Both the position numbers and the translations under genes were made by a program. Below are positions 1-6,357 of a stretch of 11,529 nucleotides of DNA, piece after piece. Below the pieces are notes generated by a model. That model ran no database searches, was not told the DNA's origin, and was given only the letters and a program-made list of their open reading frames with translations. Numbering within the stretch: position 1 is the stretch's first letter; every line of letters begins with the position of its first letter. The DNA comes from Comamonadaceae bacterium. Its GTDB lineage: Bacteria > Pseudomonadota > Gammaproteobacteria > Burkholderiales > Burkholderiaceae_C. The stretch lies in NCBI GenBank assembly GCA_947371775.1, contig CANBQX010000054.1, forward strand, positions 1 to 11,529, given 5' to 3'.

Positions 1-1475
1 CCCAGGGTTTGCAGGGCGTGCACTGCCGCGTCGATGGGGCCGTTGCCGTAGCCCTGCAGCGTGTGGGTAGCGCCGGCCACTTCCACGATCAAGCGGATGC
101 CTTGGCCGGTCGCGTCGTGCGGGTGGTCCGTCAGCTGGTAGCCCACATAGCGCAGCGGCGTGGCGGTGTGCAGGTAGGTGGCGGCAAACAGGTCCCAAAT
201 AGCTTGCGCGCTCATCTCGCCACCGTGCGTGTCGGTGTAGCTTTGCACCTCGCCTGAAAACTCCACCTGCAAGCGCCGGGGCATGACCACGCCAAACTCG
301 GCCTCCATCAAATACGCCACGCCGCCTTTGCCCGACTGGCTGTTGACGCGAATGATGGAGTCGTAGGTGCGGCCCAAATCGGCCGGGTCGATGGGCAGGT
401 AGGGCACATTCCACAGGCCGTTTTTGTCGAGCGCAGAAAAGCCTTTTTTGATGGCGTCCTGGTGCGAGCCGCTGAAGGCGGTAAACACCAAATCGCCCAC
501 ATAGGGGTGGCGCGGGTGGATGGGCAACTGGTTGCAATGCTCTACGGTGCGGGCCACGGCATTGATATCCGAGAAGTCCAGGCCTGGGTTCACGCCTTGG
601 GTGTAGAGGTTGAGCGCCAAGGTGACGATGTCCACATTGCCGGTGCGCTCGCCATTGCCAAACAGGCAACCTTCCACGCGGTCGGCACCGGCCATGACGC
701 CCAGCTCAGCGGCGGCCACGGCGGTGCCTCGGTCGTTGTGCGGGTGCAGGCTCAAAATAATGCTGTCGCGCCGCGCCAGGTTGCGGTGCATCCACTCCAC
801 CTGGTCGGCGTAGATATTGGGCGTGGCCACTTCCACCGTGGCGGGCAGGTTCAAGATAACTTTGTTGTCGGGCGTGGCGCCCCACACGGCGGTCACGGCG
901 TCGCACACCTCTTTGGCAAATTCCAGCTCGGTGCTGGTGAACAGCTCGGGGCTGTACTGCAAGACCCACTCGGTCTCGGGGTGCTCGGCCGCGAGGCTCT
1001 TGATCAAGGTGACCGACTCCACCGCCAGCTGCACCACCTCGGCCTTGCTCATGTTGAACACCACGTCGCGAAACAGCGGCGCAGTGGCGTTGTAGACATG
1101 CATGATGACGCGCCGTGCGCCCACCACCGACTCAAAGGTGCGGCGAATCAGGTGCTCACGCGCTTGGGTGAGCACCTCAATGGTCACGTCCGGCGGCACA
1201 TGGCCTTCGTCCACCAGGGCGCGCACAAAGTCAAAGTCGGTTTGCGAGGCGCTGGGAAAGCCCACCTCGATCTCCTTGAACCCCACGGCGCAGGCGGTGC
1301 GGAACATGCGCATCTTGCGCTCCAGGTTCATGGGCTCAAACAGGCTCTGGTTGCCGTCGCGCAGGTCGGTGCTCATCCAAATGGGGGGCGCGGTGATGGT
1401 GCGGTTGGGCCACTGGCGGTCGGGCAAATGGATTGCGGGGAAAGCCTGGTATTTGGTAGCGGGTTGCGAGAGCAT
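1..1475 (-). CDS. leuA: 2-isopropylmalate synthase, long form (LeuA type 2), 3' end cut by window
   Basis: Catalyses the first committed step of leucine synthesis in the cytoplasm: condensation of acetyl-CoA with 2-oxoisovalerate to 2-isopropylmalate. The start ATG is at 1475; it has AAAGG just upstream and an in-frame TGA 27 bases before it, so there is little room for an earlier start. 491 codons are visible and no stop is reached. The N-terminus carries the long-form LeuA signature (KYQAFPAIHLPDRQWPNRTI, residues 8-27). The catalytic HMGL-like barrel follows, with the substrate/metal motif STDLRDGNQSL (35-45, R39 and D40), the metal-binding LHPHND (243-248) and GNGERTGNVD (273-282). The C-terminal part is the start of the leucine-responsive LeuA dimer domain; roughly the last 70 residues would lie outside, judging from the family's usual length near 560. 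It is divergent from the polyol operon and probably unrelated to it. Many Burkholderiales also carry a shorter LeuA near ilvBNC, so this may be one of two copies (inference). Confidence 0.95.
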   Translation of the reverse strand, partial: MLSQPATKYQAFPAIHLPDRQWPNRTITAPPIWMSTDLRDGNQSLFEPMNLERKMRMFRTACAVGFKEIEVGFPSASQTDFDFVRALVDEGHVPPDVTIEVLTQAREHLIRRTFESVVGARRVIMHVYNATAPLFRDVVFNMSKAEVVQLAVESVTLIKSLAAEHPETEWVLQYSPELFTSTELEFAKEVCDAVTAVWGATPDNKVILNLPATVEVATPNIYADQVEWMHRNLARRDSIILSLHPHNDRGTAVAAAELGVMAGADRVEGCLFGNGERTGNVDIVTLALNLYTQGVNPGLDFSDINAVARTVEHCNQLPIHPRHPYVGDLVFTAFSGSHQDAIKKGFSALDKNGLWNVPYLPIDPADLGRTYDSIIRVNSQSGKGGVAYLMEAEFGVVMPRRLQVEFSGEVQSYTDTHGGEMSAQAIWDLFAATYLHTATPLRYVGYQLTDHPHDATGQGIRLIVEVAGATHTLQGYGNGPIDAAVHALQTL

Positions 1476-1738
1476 GGAAGCCTTTGGATCGAAATAGCGG
1501 AATCAATGCCCATCGTAAGCAATTCCATGCGGCAGGGGATTGCGAAGTTTGCAGGTCTTGACCTTATTGCGCAATTTTATAGCGTGCTTTTAGGCTTTCG
1601 TGGTGGTTGGTCATTAAAATATCGCCTGAGTCGCAACGCAAATCAATTCAGGGGTGGGCTTGCCGCCGCATAGGGAACTACGAGGCATTTCCCATTAAGT
1701 TTTGTGAAACTCTCCCTACATCGGCTCTGCTCTGCAAA

Positions 1739-1757
1739 GTCCGCTTTGGTCCAAAAG
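1739..1757. repeat. Possible dispersed intergenic repeat motif, copy 1
   Basis: The sequence GTCCGCTTTGGTCCAAAAG sits in the leuA-smoE intergenic region. A close relative is found at 11171-11189 in the same orientation, in the intergenic DNA on the other side of the operon. The two agree in the core GTC-N-GCTTTGG-(G)-TC-N-AAA, allowing one inserted G. I recall similar CTTTGGGTC-type segments as remnants of dispersed repeats in proteobacterial intergenic DNA, but this is memory rather than a search. It may be chance similarity. Confidence 0.3.
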
Positions 1758-1873
1758 CAGGCATTGGCCGAGCCTTGCTTTGAGACTGCGACAGGCTGAA
1801 AGCGGCTGTAGGCCAGCGCCACTCGGCACATCACAACACGAGCGTCTCCTCCAAAAAGTAGTACGAATATGGC

Positions 1874-1923
1874 GCATCTAGGTGTAAATACTAGGTTGTC
1901 GATGCATGAAAATACCAAATAGT
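1874..1923 (+). promoter_or_regulatory. Candidate AraC-type operator and promoter for the polyol operon
   Basis: Two direct copies of CTAGGT begin at 1878 and 1891 (13 bases apart; extended as CTAGGTGT and CTAGGTTGT). They are bracketed by an inverted pair GCATC (1874-1878) and GATGC (1901-1905). The second copy overlaps a possible -35 (TTGTCG, 1896-1901), which is followed after 16 bases by a possible -10 (AATAGT, 1918-1923). Each hexamer matches the sigma-70 consensus at four of six positions. A weak promoter with a -35 overlapping an activator half-site fits activation by an AraC-family protein such as the one encoded at 8591-9529. The predicted leader before smoE would be about 110 bases. 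The 13-base spacing differs from the roughly 21-base spacing of classical AraC half-sites. Confidence 0.3.
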
Positions 1924-2026
1924 GCAGCCAGAGTACCAATGCCGCATCAGGGTTTCGGTATCTTTGCCCGGTCAGTGCAGGGTTGCATCCAAGCATTGAA
2001 CAGGGCAATCAACACCAATTCCATTT

Positions 2027-2032
2027 AGGAGA
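2027..2032 (+). promoter_or_regulatory. Strong ribosome-binding site of smoE
   Basis: AGGAGA lies seven bases before the ATG at 2040. It decides the start: an in-frame ATG-less extension back to about 1983 is open, but it has no comparable site and would displace the signal peptide. It is the clearest Shine-Dalgarno sequence in the operon, consistent with the high synthesis needed for a binding protein. Confidence 0.8.
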
Positions 2033-2039
2033 CAAATCC

Positions 2040-3353
2040 ATGAAATTCAAAACCCGTATCGTTGCCGCCGCCGCCTTGGCTGCATCGCTCACCGGCTTTT
2101 CCCATGCGGCCACCGAGCTGGTGATCGCTACCGTCAACAACGGCCACATGATTGAGATGGCCAAGTTGGGCAAAAACTTCGAACAAGCCAACCCCGATAT
2201 CAAACTGAAGTGGGTGACACTGGAAGAAGGCGTGCTGCGCCAGCGCGTGACGACCGACATCGCCACCAAGGGCGGCCAGTTTGACGTGATGACCATCGGC
2301 ATGTACGAGACCCCCATCTGGGGCAAAAAAGGCTGGCTCAAAGAGCTCAAAGGTGATGCGGCCTACGACGCCGACGATATCTTGCCCGCCATGCGCAATG
2401 GCCTGAGCGTGGACGGAAAAATGTTTGCTGCTCCCTTCTATGGCGAAAGCTCGATGCTGATGTACCGCAAGGACTTGGCTGACAAGGCTGGCGTGACCTT
2501 TGCCGAGCGTCCCACCTGGGAGCAAGTGCGTGATGCGGCGGCCAAAATGCACGACCCGAAAAACGGCGTTTACGGCATTTGCCTGCGCGGCAAGCCCGGC
2601 TGGGGTGACAACATGGCTTTCCTATCGACCATGGTCAACAGCTTTGGCGGCCAGTGGTTTGACATGTCCTGGAAGCCTCAGCTCGAATCCAAGCCATGGA
2701 AAGATGCGGTCACTTTTTACGTGGACATGCTGACCAAGTACGGCCCTCCCGGCTCGTCGGCCAACAGCTTTAACGAAATCTTGGCCCTGTACAACGAAGG
2801 CAAGTGCGGCATGTGGATTGACGCCACGATTGCGGCGTCCTTCATCACCGACCCCAAGCAGTCCAAAGTCGCTGACAAGGTGGCGTTTGCCCAAGGCCCC
2901 TACAGCGTGACGCAAAAGGGCGCCAACTGGCTCTGGGCCTGGGCGCTGGCTATTCCTGCAGGCACCAAAAATGCCGACGCAGCGCAGAAGTTTGTGAGCT
3001 GGGCAACGTCTAAGGACTACATCAACCTGGTGGCCAAGACCAACGGTTGGGCACGCGTTCCTACCGGTACCCGCAAATCGACCTATGCCAATCCTGAGTT
3101 CCAGAAAGCTGCCGTGTTTGCTGCTGCTGAAAAAGCTGCTATCGACTCGGCCAACCCCAACGACAGCACCTTGCCCAAGTCGCCGTACGTGGGCGTGCAG
3201 TTCGCAGCCATTCCTGAGTTCCAGGCCATTGGTATCGCAGTGGGCCAGCAGATGAGCGCTGCGCTGGCGGGCAAAGTGACGGTGGACGAAGCTCTGAAGG
3301 CTTCGCAAGTTGCTGCTGACCGCGAAATGAAGAAAGCCAAGTACTACAAGTAA
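2040..3353 (+). CDS. smoE: Periplasmic polyol-binding protein of a sorbitol/mannitol-type ABC importer
   Basis: A 437-residue solute-binding protein of the bacterial extracellular family 1 (SmoE/MtlE group), which captures a polyol in the periplasm and delivers it to the SmoFG permease. Residues 1-23 form a signal peptide: the basic start MKFKTR, a hydrophobic alanine/leucine stretch and a cleavage motif S-H-A before A24. There is no lipobox cysteine, so the protein should be free in the periplasm. The mature part starts TELVIATVNNGHMIEMAKLG and contains the family's paired segments FDVMTIGMYETPIW and FYGESSMLMYRKDL, a tryptophan- and glycine-rich central part, and ANWLWAWALAIPAG in the C-terminal lobe. 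Length is normal for the family. It is first in the operon and has the best ribosome site. A large hairpin separates it from smoF, which suggests higher expression than the permeases. The exact ligand (sorbitol, mannitol or D-arabinitol) cannot be read from the sequence; the downstream enzymes favour D-arabinitol and sorbitol. Confidence 0.92.
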   Translation: MKFKTRIVAAAALAASLTGFSHAATELVIATVNNGHMIEMAKLGKNFEQANPDIKLKWVTLEEGVLRQRVTTDIATKGGQFDVMTIGMYETPIWGKKGWLKELKGDAAYDADDILPAMRNGLSVDGKMFAAPFYGESSMLMYRKDLADKAGVTFAERPTWEQVRDAAAKMHDPKNGVYGICLRGKPGWGDNMAFLSTMVNSFGGQWFDMSWKPQLESKPWKDAVTFYVDMLTKYGPPGSSANSFNEILALYNEGKCGMWIDATIAASFITDPKQSKVADKVAFAQGPYSVTQKGANWLWAWALAIPAGTKNADAAQKFVSWATSKDYINLVAKTNGWARVPTGTRKSTYANPEFQKAAVFAAAEKAAIDSANPNDSTLPKSPYVGVQFAAIPEFQAIGIAVGQQMSAALAGKVTVDEALKASQVAADREMKKAKYYK

Positions 3354-3363
3354 TTGGCGAGGT

Positions 3364-3400
3364 GCTGCGCCCCGGAGCAATGAGTGCTTTGGGGTGCAGC
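3364..3400 (+). terminator. Large intergenic hairpin after smoE (16-bp stem)
   Basis: Bases 3364-3379 pair without interruption with 3385-3400 around a five-base loop (ATGAG). That gives 16 pairs, three of them G-U; the outer arms are GCTGCGCCCC and GGGGTGCAGC. It starts ten bases after the smoE stop. No U-run follows, so it is unlikely to be a strong intrinsic terminator. It more likely protects the 3' end of smoE mRNA or attenuates read-through into the permease genes. Confidence 0.7.
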
Positions 3401-3410
3401 CGCCGCTTGA

Positions 3411-3428
3411 CCGGCCCCTTTGGGCCGG
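3411..3428 (+). terminator. Second hairpin between smoE and smoF
   Basis: CCGGCCC (3411-3417) is perfectly complementary to GGGCCGG (3422-3428) around a CTTT loop, a very stable G/C stem of seven pairs. It lies ten bases after the large hairpin. The downstream bases CCCTCACTTT are only weakly U-rich. Together the two stems look like an mRNA-stabilising or partial-termination signal rather than a complete terminator, because the rest of the operon depends on read-through. Confidence 0.6.
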
Positions 3429-3509
3429 CCCTCACTTTGCAAAGACCTGATTTGGTGCCGTCGCGGCTCCCACCCTGCGTTACCTAGAAGTCCACTTTTT
3501 AAGCTGCCC

Positions 3510-4370
3510 ATGAAACGCCTGCTTCCCCGGTTGCTTCTAGCGCCCGCTGTTCTCACCTTGCTGATGTGGATGATTGTTCCACTGGTGATGACGATCTATT
3601 TTTCGCTCATTCGCTACAACCTGATGCAGCCAGAAGAGACTGGCTTTGCGGGTCTGGAGAACTTCGAATACTTTTTGACCGACCCCTCCTTCATTGTGGC
3701 GGTGGTCAACACCTTGTTGCTCTTGGGCAGCGTGATTGTCATTACCGTGCTGCTAGGCATTGTGATTGCGTTGCTGATTGACTCGCCCTTTCCTGGCCGG
3801 GGTGTGGTGCGCCTGCTGCTGATTTCGCCCTTTTTTGTGATGCCCACGGTCAATGCACTGCTTTGGAAGCACATGATGATGAACCCCATCTACGGCGTGC
3901 TGGCCCAGGTCTGGATGTTTTTTGGTGCCGAGCCGGTGGACTGGCTCACCAATTTTCCGCTGCTCTCGGTCATCATCATGGTGGCTTGGCAGTGGCTGCC
4001 CTTTGCCACCCTGATTTTCATGACGGCCCTGCAAAGCATGAACCGCGAACAGATCGAGGCCGCGCGCATGGACGGCGCCACCTATTTGCAGCAACTCCGC
4101 TACTTGTACCTGCCACACCTGGGCCGCTCGGTGGCGGTGGTGGTGATGATTGAGCTGATCTTTTTGCTCAGCGTGTTTGCCGAGATATTTACCACCACCG
4201 GCGGCGGTCCGGGTGACGCCAGCACCAACGTGGCTTTTCTGATTTTCAAGCAAGCATTGCTCAATTTCGATGCCGGCGTGGCTTCAGCGGGGGCGCTGTT
4301 TGCGGTGCTGCTGGCCAATATTGCCGCCGCCTTCCTGATTCGCATGGTTGGCAAAAATCTGGACAAATAA
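3510..4370 (+). CDS. smoF: Polyol ABC transporter permease, SmoF/MtlF type
   Basis: A 286-residue inner-membrane subunit of the binding-protein-dependent permease family (MalF-like). It forms half of the polyol channel with SmoG. Six hydrophobic segments are visible at about residues 8-33, 63-91, 98-120, 151-174, 208-225 and 257-278. The cytoplasmic EAA loop, which docks the ATPase, is EAARMDGA at 183-190 followed by LRYLYLPHLG. I chose the ATG at 3510 because MKRLLPRLLLAPAVLTLLMW is the normal family start. The frame is open further back (to a TTG at 3420), but that extension would run through the second hairpin. The ribosome site is poor, so translation may be weak. The stop is five bases before the smoG start, implying translational coupling. 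Confidence 0.92.
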   Translation: MKRLLPRLLLAPAVLTLLMWMIVPLVMTIYFSLIRYNLMQPEETGFAGLENFEYFLTDPSFIVAVVNTLLLLGSVIVITVLLGIVIALLIDSPFPGRGVVRLLLISPFFVMPTVNALLWKHMMMNPIYGVLAQVWMFFGAEPVDWLTNFPLLSVIIMVAWQWLPFATLIFMTALQSMNREQIEAARMDGATYLQQLRYLYLPHLGRSVAVVVMIELIFLLSVFAEIFTTTGGGPGDASTNVAFLIFKQALLNFDAGVASAGALFAVLLANIAAAFLIRMVGKNLDK

Positions 4371-4375
4371 GCACC

Positions 4376-5206
4376 ATGGCACGCCCCATACCCTTTTCCT
4401 ATTCCTTGCTGCTTCGCACCTGCGTGGCTTGGCTCACCACGCTAGTGCTGTTTTTCCCGCTGGGCTGGCTGGTGTTGACGGCCTTTAAAACCGAGTTGCA
4501 AGCCATATCGGTGCCGCCGCTGTGGTGGTTCACCCCGACGCTGGACAACTTTACCGAGGTACAAGAGCGCAGCGACTACCTGTTGTATGCCAAAAATTCG
4601 GTGGTCACCAGCGTGCTGTCCACTGTGTTCGGTTTGGCGCTGGCTGCGCCTGCTGCCTATTCGATGGCGTTTTTCAAGGGAAAGCACACCAAAGACATTT
4701 TGATGTGGATGCTCTCCACCAAGATGATGCCGGCAGTGGGCGCACTGGTGCCCATTTACGTGCTGGCGCAGCGCGCTGAGTTGCTCGACACGCAGCTCGG
4801 GTTGATCATCATCTTCACGCTGTCCAACCTGCCCATCATGGTCTGGATGCTGTATTCGCAGTTCAAGGAAATTCCTAGCGAAATTCTGGAGGCTGCGCGC
4901 ATGGACGGCGCCACGCTGTGGCAAGAGTTCTACCGCGTGCTGCTGCCGCTGGCGGTGGGAGGCATGGCGTCCACTGGGCTGCTGTGTCTGGTGCTCTCGT
5001 GGAACGAGGCGTTCTGGAGCCTGAACCTGAGTTCGGCCAAGGCGGGCACCCTCGCTACGCTGATTGCCAGCTATTCCAGCCCCGAAGGCCTGTTCTGGGC
5101 CAAGTTGTCGGCGGCCTCGCTGATGGCGATTGCGCCCATCGTGGTGTTTGGCTGGTTCAGCCAAAAGCAGCTCGTGCAGGGCCTCACCTTTGGCGCCGTC
5201 AAATAA
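4376..5206 (+). CDS. smoG: Polyol ABC transporter permease, SmoG/MtlG type
   Basis: A 276-residue inner-membrane permease subunit (MalG-like), partner of SmoF. The N-terminal membrane segment lies at about residues 13-38. Further hydrophobic stretches cover TSVLSTVFGLALAAPAAYSMAF, GLIIIFTLSNLPIMVWML, the region after the EAA loop (AVGGMASTGLLCLVLSW), and the C-terminal segment SLMAIAPIVVFGWFSQ. The EAA docking loop is EAARMDGA at 172-179, followed by FYRVLLPLAVGG. It ends in QLVQGLTFGAVK, the usual end of this subunit (G-L-T-x-G-A-V-K). It starts five bases after the smoF stop without a clear ribosome site, so it is probably translated by ribosomes finishing smoF. Thirty-nine bases separate it from smoK. 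Confidence 0.92.
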   Translation: MARPIPFSYSLLLRTCVAWLTTLVLFFPLGWLVLTAFKTELQAISVPPLWWFTPTLDNFTEVQERSDYLLYAKNSVVTSVLSTVFGLALAAPAAYSMAFFKGKHTKDILMWMLSTKMMPAVGALVPIYVLAQRAELLDTQLGLIIIFTLSNLPIMVWMLYSQFKEIPSEILEAARMDGATLWQEFYRVLLPLAVGGMASTGLLCLVLSWNEAFWSLNLSSAKAGTLATLIASYSSPEGLFWAKLSAASLMAIAPIVVFGWFSQKQLVQGLTFGAVK

Positions 5207-5245
5207 GCGCTCCGTACTCCTTCCCTATTTTCAAGACCGGTTTGT

Positions 5246-6313
5246 ATGGCTTACCTTCAACTCAAAAACATCGAGAAATTCTTTGGCGACCTCCAGGTCA
5301 TCAAAGGCATTGACCTGGACATCCAGCAAGGCGAATTCATCGTCTTCGTCGGACCTTCTGGCTGTGGCAAATCCACGCTGCTGCGCCTGATTGCCGGACT
5401 GGAGCACATTGACGAGGGCAGCCTCACGCTGGAGGCGCGCGACATTACCGACCTACCAGCCAGTCGGCGTGACTTGGCCATGGTGTTCCAGAGCTACGCC
5501 CTGTATCCGCACATGACCGTGTTCGAGAACATGAGCTTTGCCCTGAAACTGGCCCACGTGGACGCCGCAGTAATCAAGGAAAAAGTCGAGCATGCCGCCC
5601 ATATCCTGAACCTGACCGATTACCTGCAGCGCACCCCTAAAGAACTCTCGGGCGGCCAGCGCCAACGGGTGGCCATTGGGCGCGCGATTGTGCGCGCACC
5701 CAAGGTGTTTCTGTTTGACGAGCCCCTGTCCAACCTCGACGCAGCGCTGCGCGGCCAGACCCGGATCGAGATCGCAAAGTTGCACCGTGATTTGGGTGCA
5801 ACTACGATTTATGTCACCCATGACCAGGTTGAAGCCATGACCCTGGCCGACCGCGTGGTGGTGCTGCGCGACGGAAAAATTGAGCAGGTCGGCACGCCAC
5901 TAGAACTCTATGACCGCCCGGCCAACCAATTTGTGGCCCAGTTCATTGGCACGCCGCAAATGAACGTGGTCAAGTGCGCCGATTTGCCGGGGCTCGACGC
6001 GCTGTTTGGCTTGGCCTTTACGCCGGATGGCTTTGTCGGTCTGCGCCCCGAACACATCAGCCTGCGTGAGGCGGGCAGCGGCCCGTTGCAAGCCACAGTG
6101 GACCTGGTGGAAGCGCTGGGTGCAGAGACACTGATTTACGTTACCACCCGCCAGGGCGTAGCCTTGACCGTGCGCCAGACTCAGCGCAGCGCGCTCAAGG
6201 TGGGCGGCCACGTAGGAGTGCACATTGACGTGGACGCCGCCCATCTTTTTGACGCCAAAGGCCGCATCAGCCGCGCTGGCGCCACGCCCGCCGACCGACA
6301 ACGCGCGGCCTAG
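5246..6313 (+). CDS. smoK: Polyol ABC transporter ATP-binding protein, SmoK/MtlK-ATPase (MalK/UgpC type)
   Basis: A 355-residue cytoplasmic ATPase that powers polyol import through SmoFG. All nucleotide-binding motifs are intact: Walker A GPSGCGKST (36-44), Q-loop glutamine Q82 in MVFQSYALYPHM, signature LSGGQ (134-138), Walker B ending in D158 with catalytic E159 (VFLFDEP), D-loop SNLDA (162-166) and switch histidine H192 (THDQVEAMTLADR). The C-terminal third is the regulatory TOBE-type domain of the MalK/UgpC group (GLRPEHI about 265-271). The motif LRGQTRIEIAKLH after the D-loop resembles the polyol transporters. The length is slightly longer than usual at the C-terminus because of a basic tail (ISRAGATPADRQRAA). 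The start ATG at 5246 gives the standard start MAYLQLKNIEKFFG; its ribosome site is weak. Confidence 0.93.
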   Translation: MAYLQLKNIEKFFGDLQVIKGIDLDIQQGEFIVFVGPSGCGKSTLLRLIAGLEHIDEGSLTLEARDITDLPASRRDLAMVFQSYALYPHMTVFENMSFALKLAHVDAAVIKEKVEHAAHILNLTDYLQRTPKELSGGQRQRVAIGRAIVRAPKVFLFDEPLSNLDAALRGQTRIEIAKLHRDLGATTIYVTHDQVEAMTLADRVVVLRDGKIEQVGTPLELYDRPANQFVAQFIGTPQMNVVKCADLPGLDALFGLAFTPDGFVGLRPEHISLREAGSGPLQATVDLVEALGAETLIYVTTRQGVALTVRQTQRSALKVGGHVGVHIDVDAAHLFDAKGRISRAGATPADRQRAA

Positions 6314-6357
6314 AACGCCAGCCCATTTTTTAGTTTTCAATCTGCACCGCACGCCTT

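Larger units (their letters stand above)
1476..2039. other. Divergent intergenic region between leuA and smoE
   Basis: 564 bases without a convincing gene. The part next to leuA (about 1500-1640) is AT-richer than its surroundings and probably holds the leuA promoter. On the minus strand a TATAAA-like -10 lies at 1576-1581, but I see no good -35. The middle part (about 1680-1850) resembles degraded dispersed-repeat DNA. The part next to smoE (1874-1923) has a candidate operator/promoter. A minus-strand open frame at 1643-2008 (121 codons) has no ribosome site, an unusual cysteine- and aromatic-rich composition and no recognisable domain. I do not regard it as a gene. Confidence 0.7.

Noticed and set aside
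462..1673. A 403-codon open frame on the plus strand opposite leuA
   Set aside because: It is the antisense shadow of leuA in high-GC DNA. The translation is histidine/glycine/valine-rich without a domain, whereas the minus strand gives a full LeuA with all catalytic motifs.
1643..2008. A 121-codon minus-strand open frame in the leuA-smoE gap
   Set aside because: No ribosome site, cysteine- and aromatic-rich composition unlike its neighbours, and it covers the probable smoE promoter. It may be translated repeat remnant, not a gene.
3420..3509. Upstream TTG start for smoF
   Set aside because: The extra 30 residues are not membrane- or signal-like and are encoded partly by the second hairpin; the family start fits the ATG at 3510.
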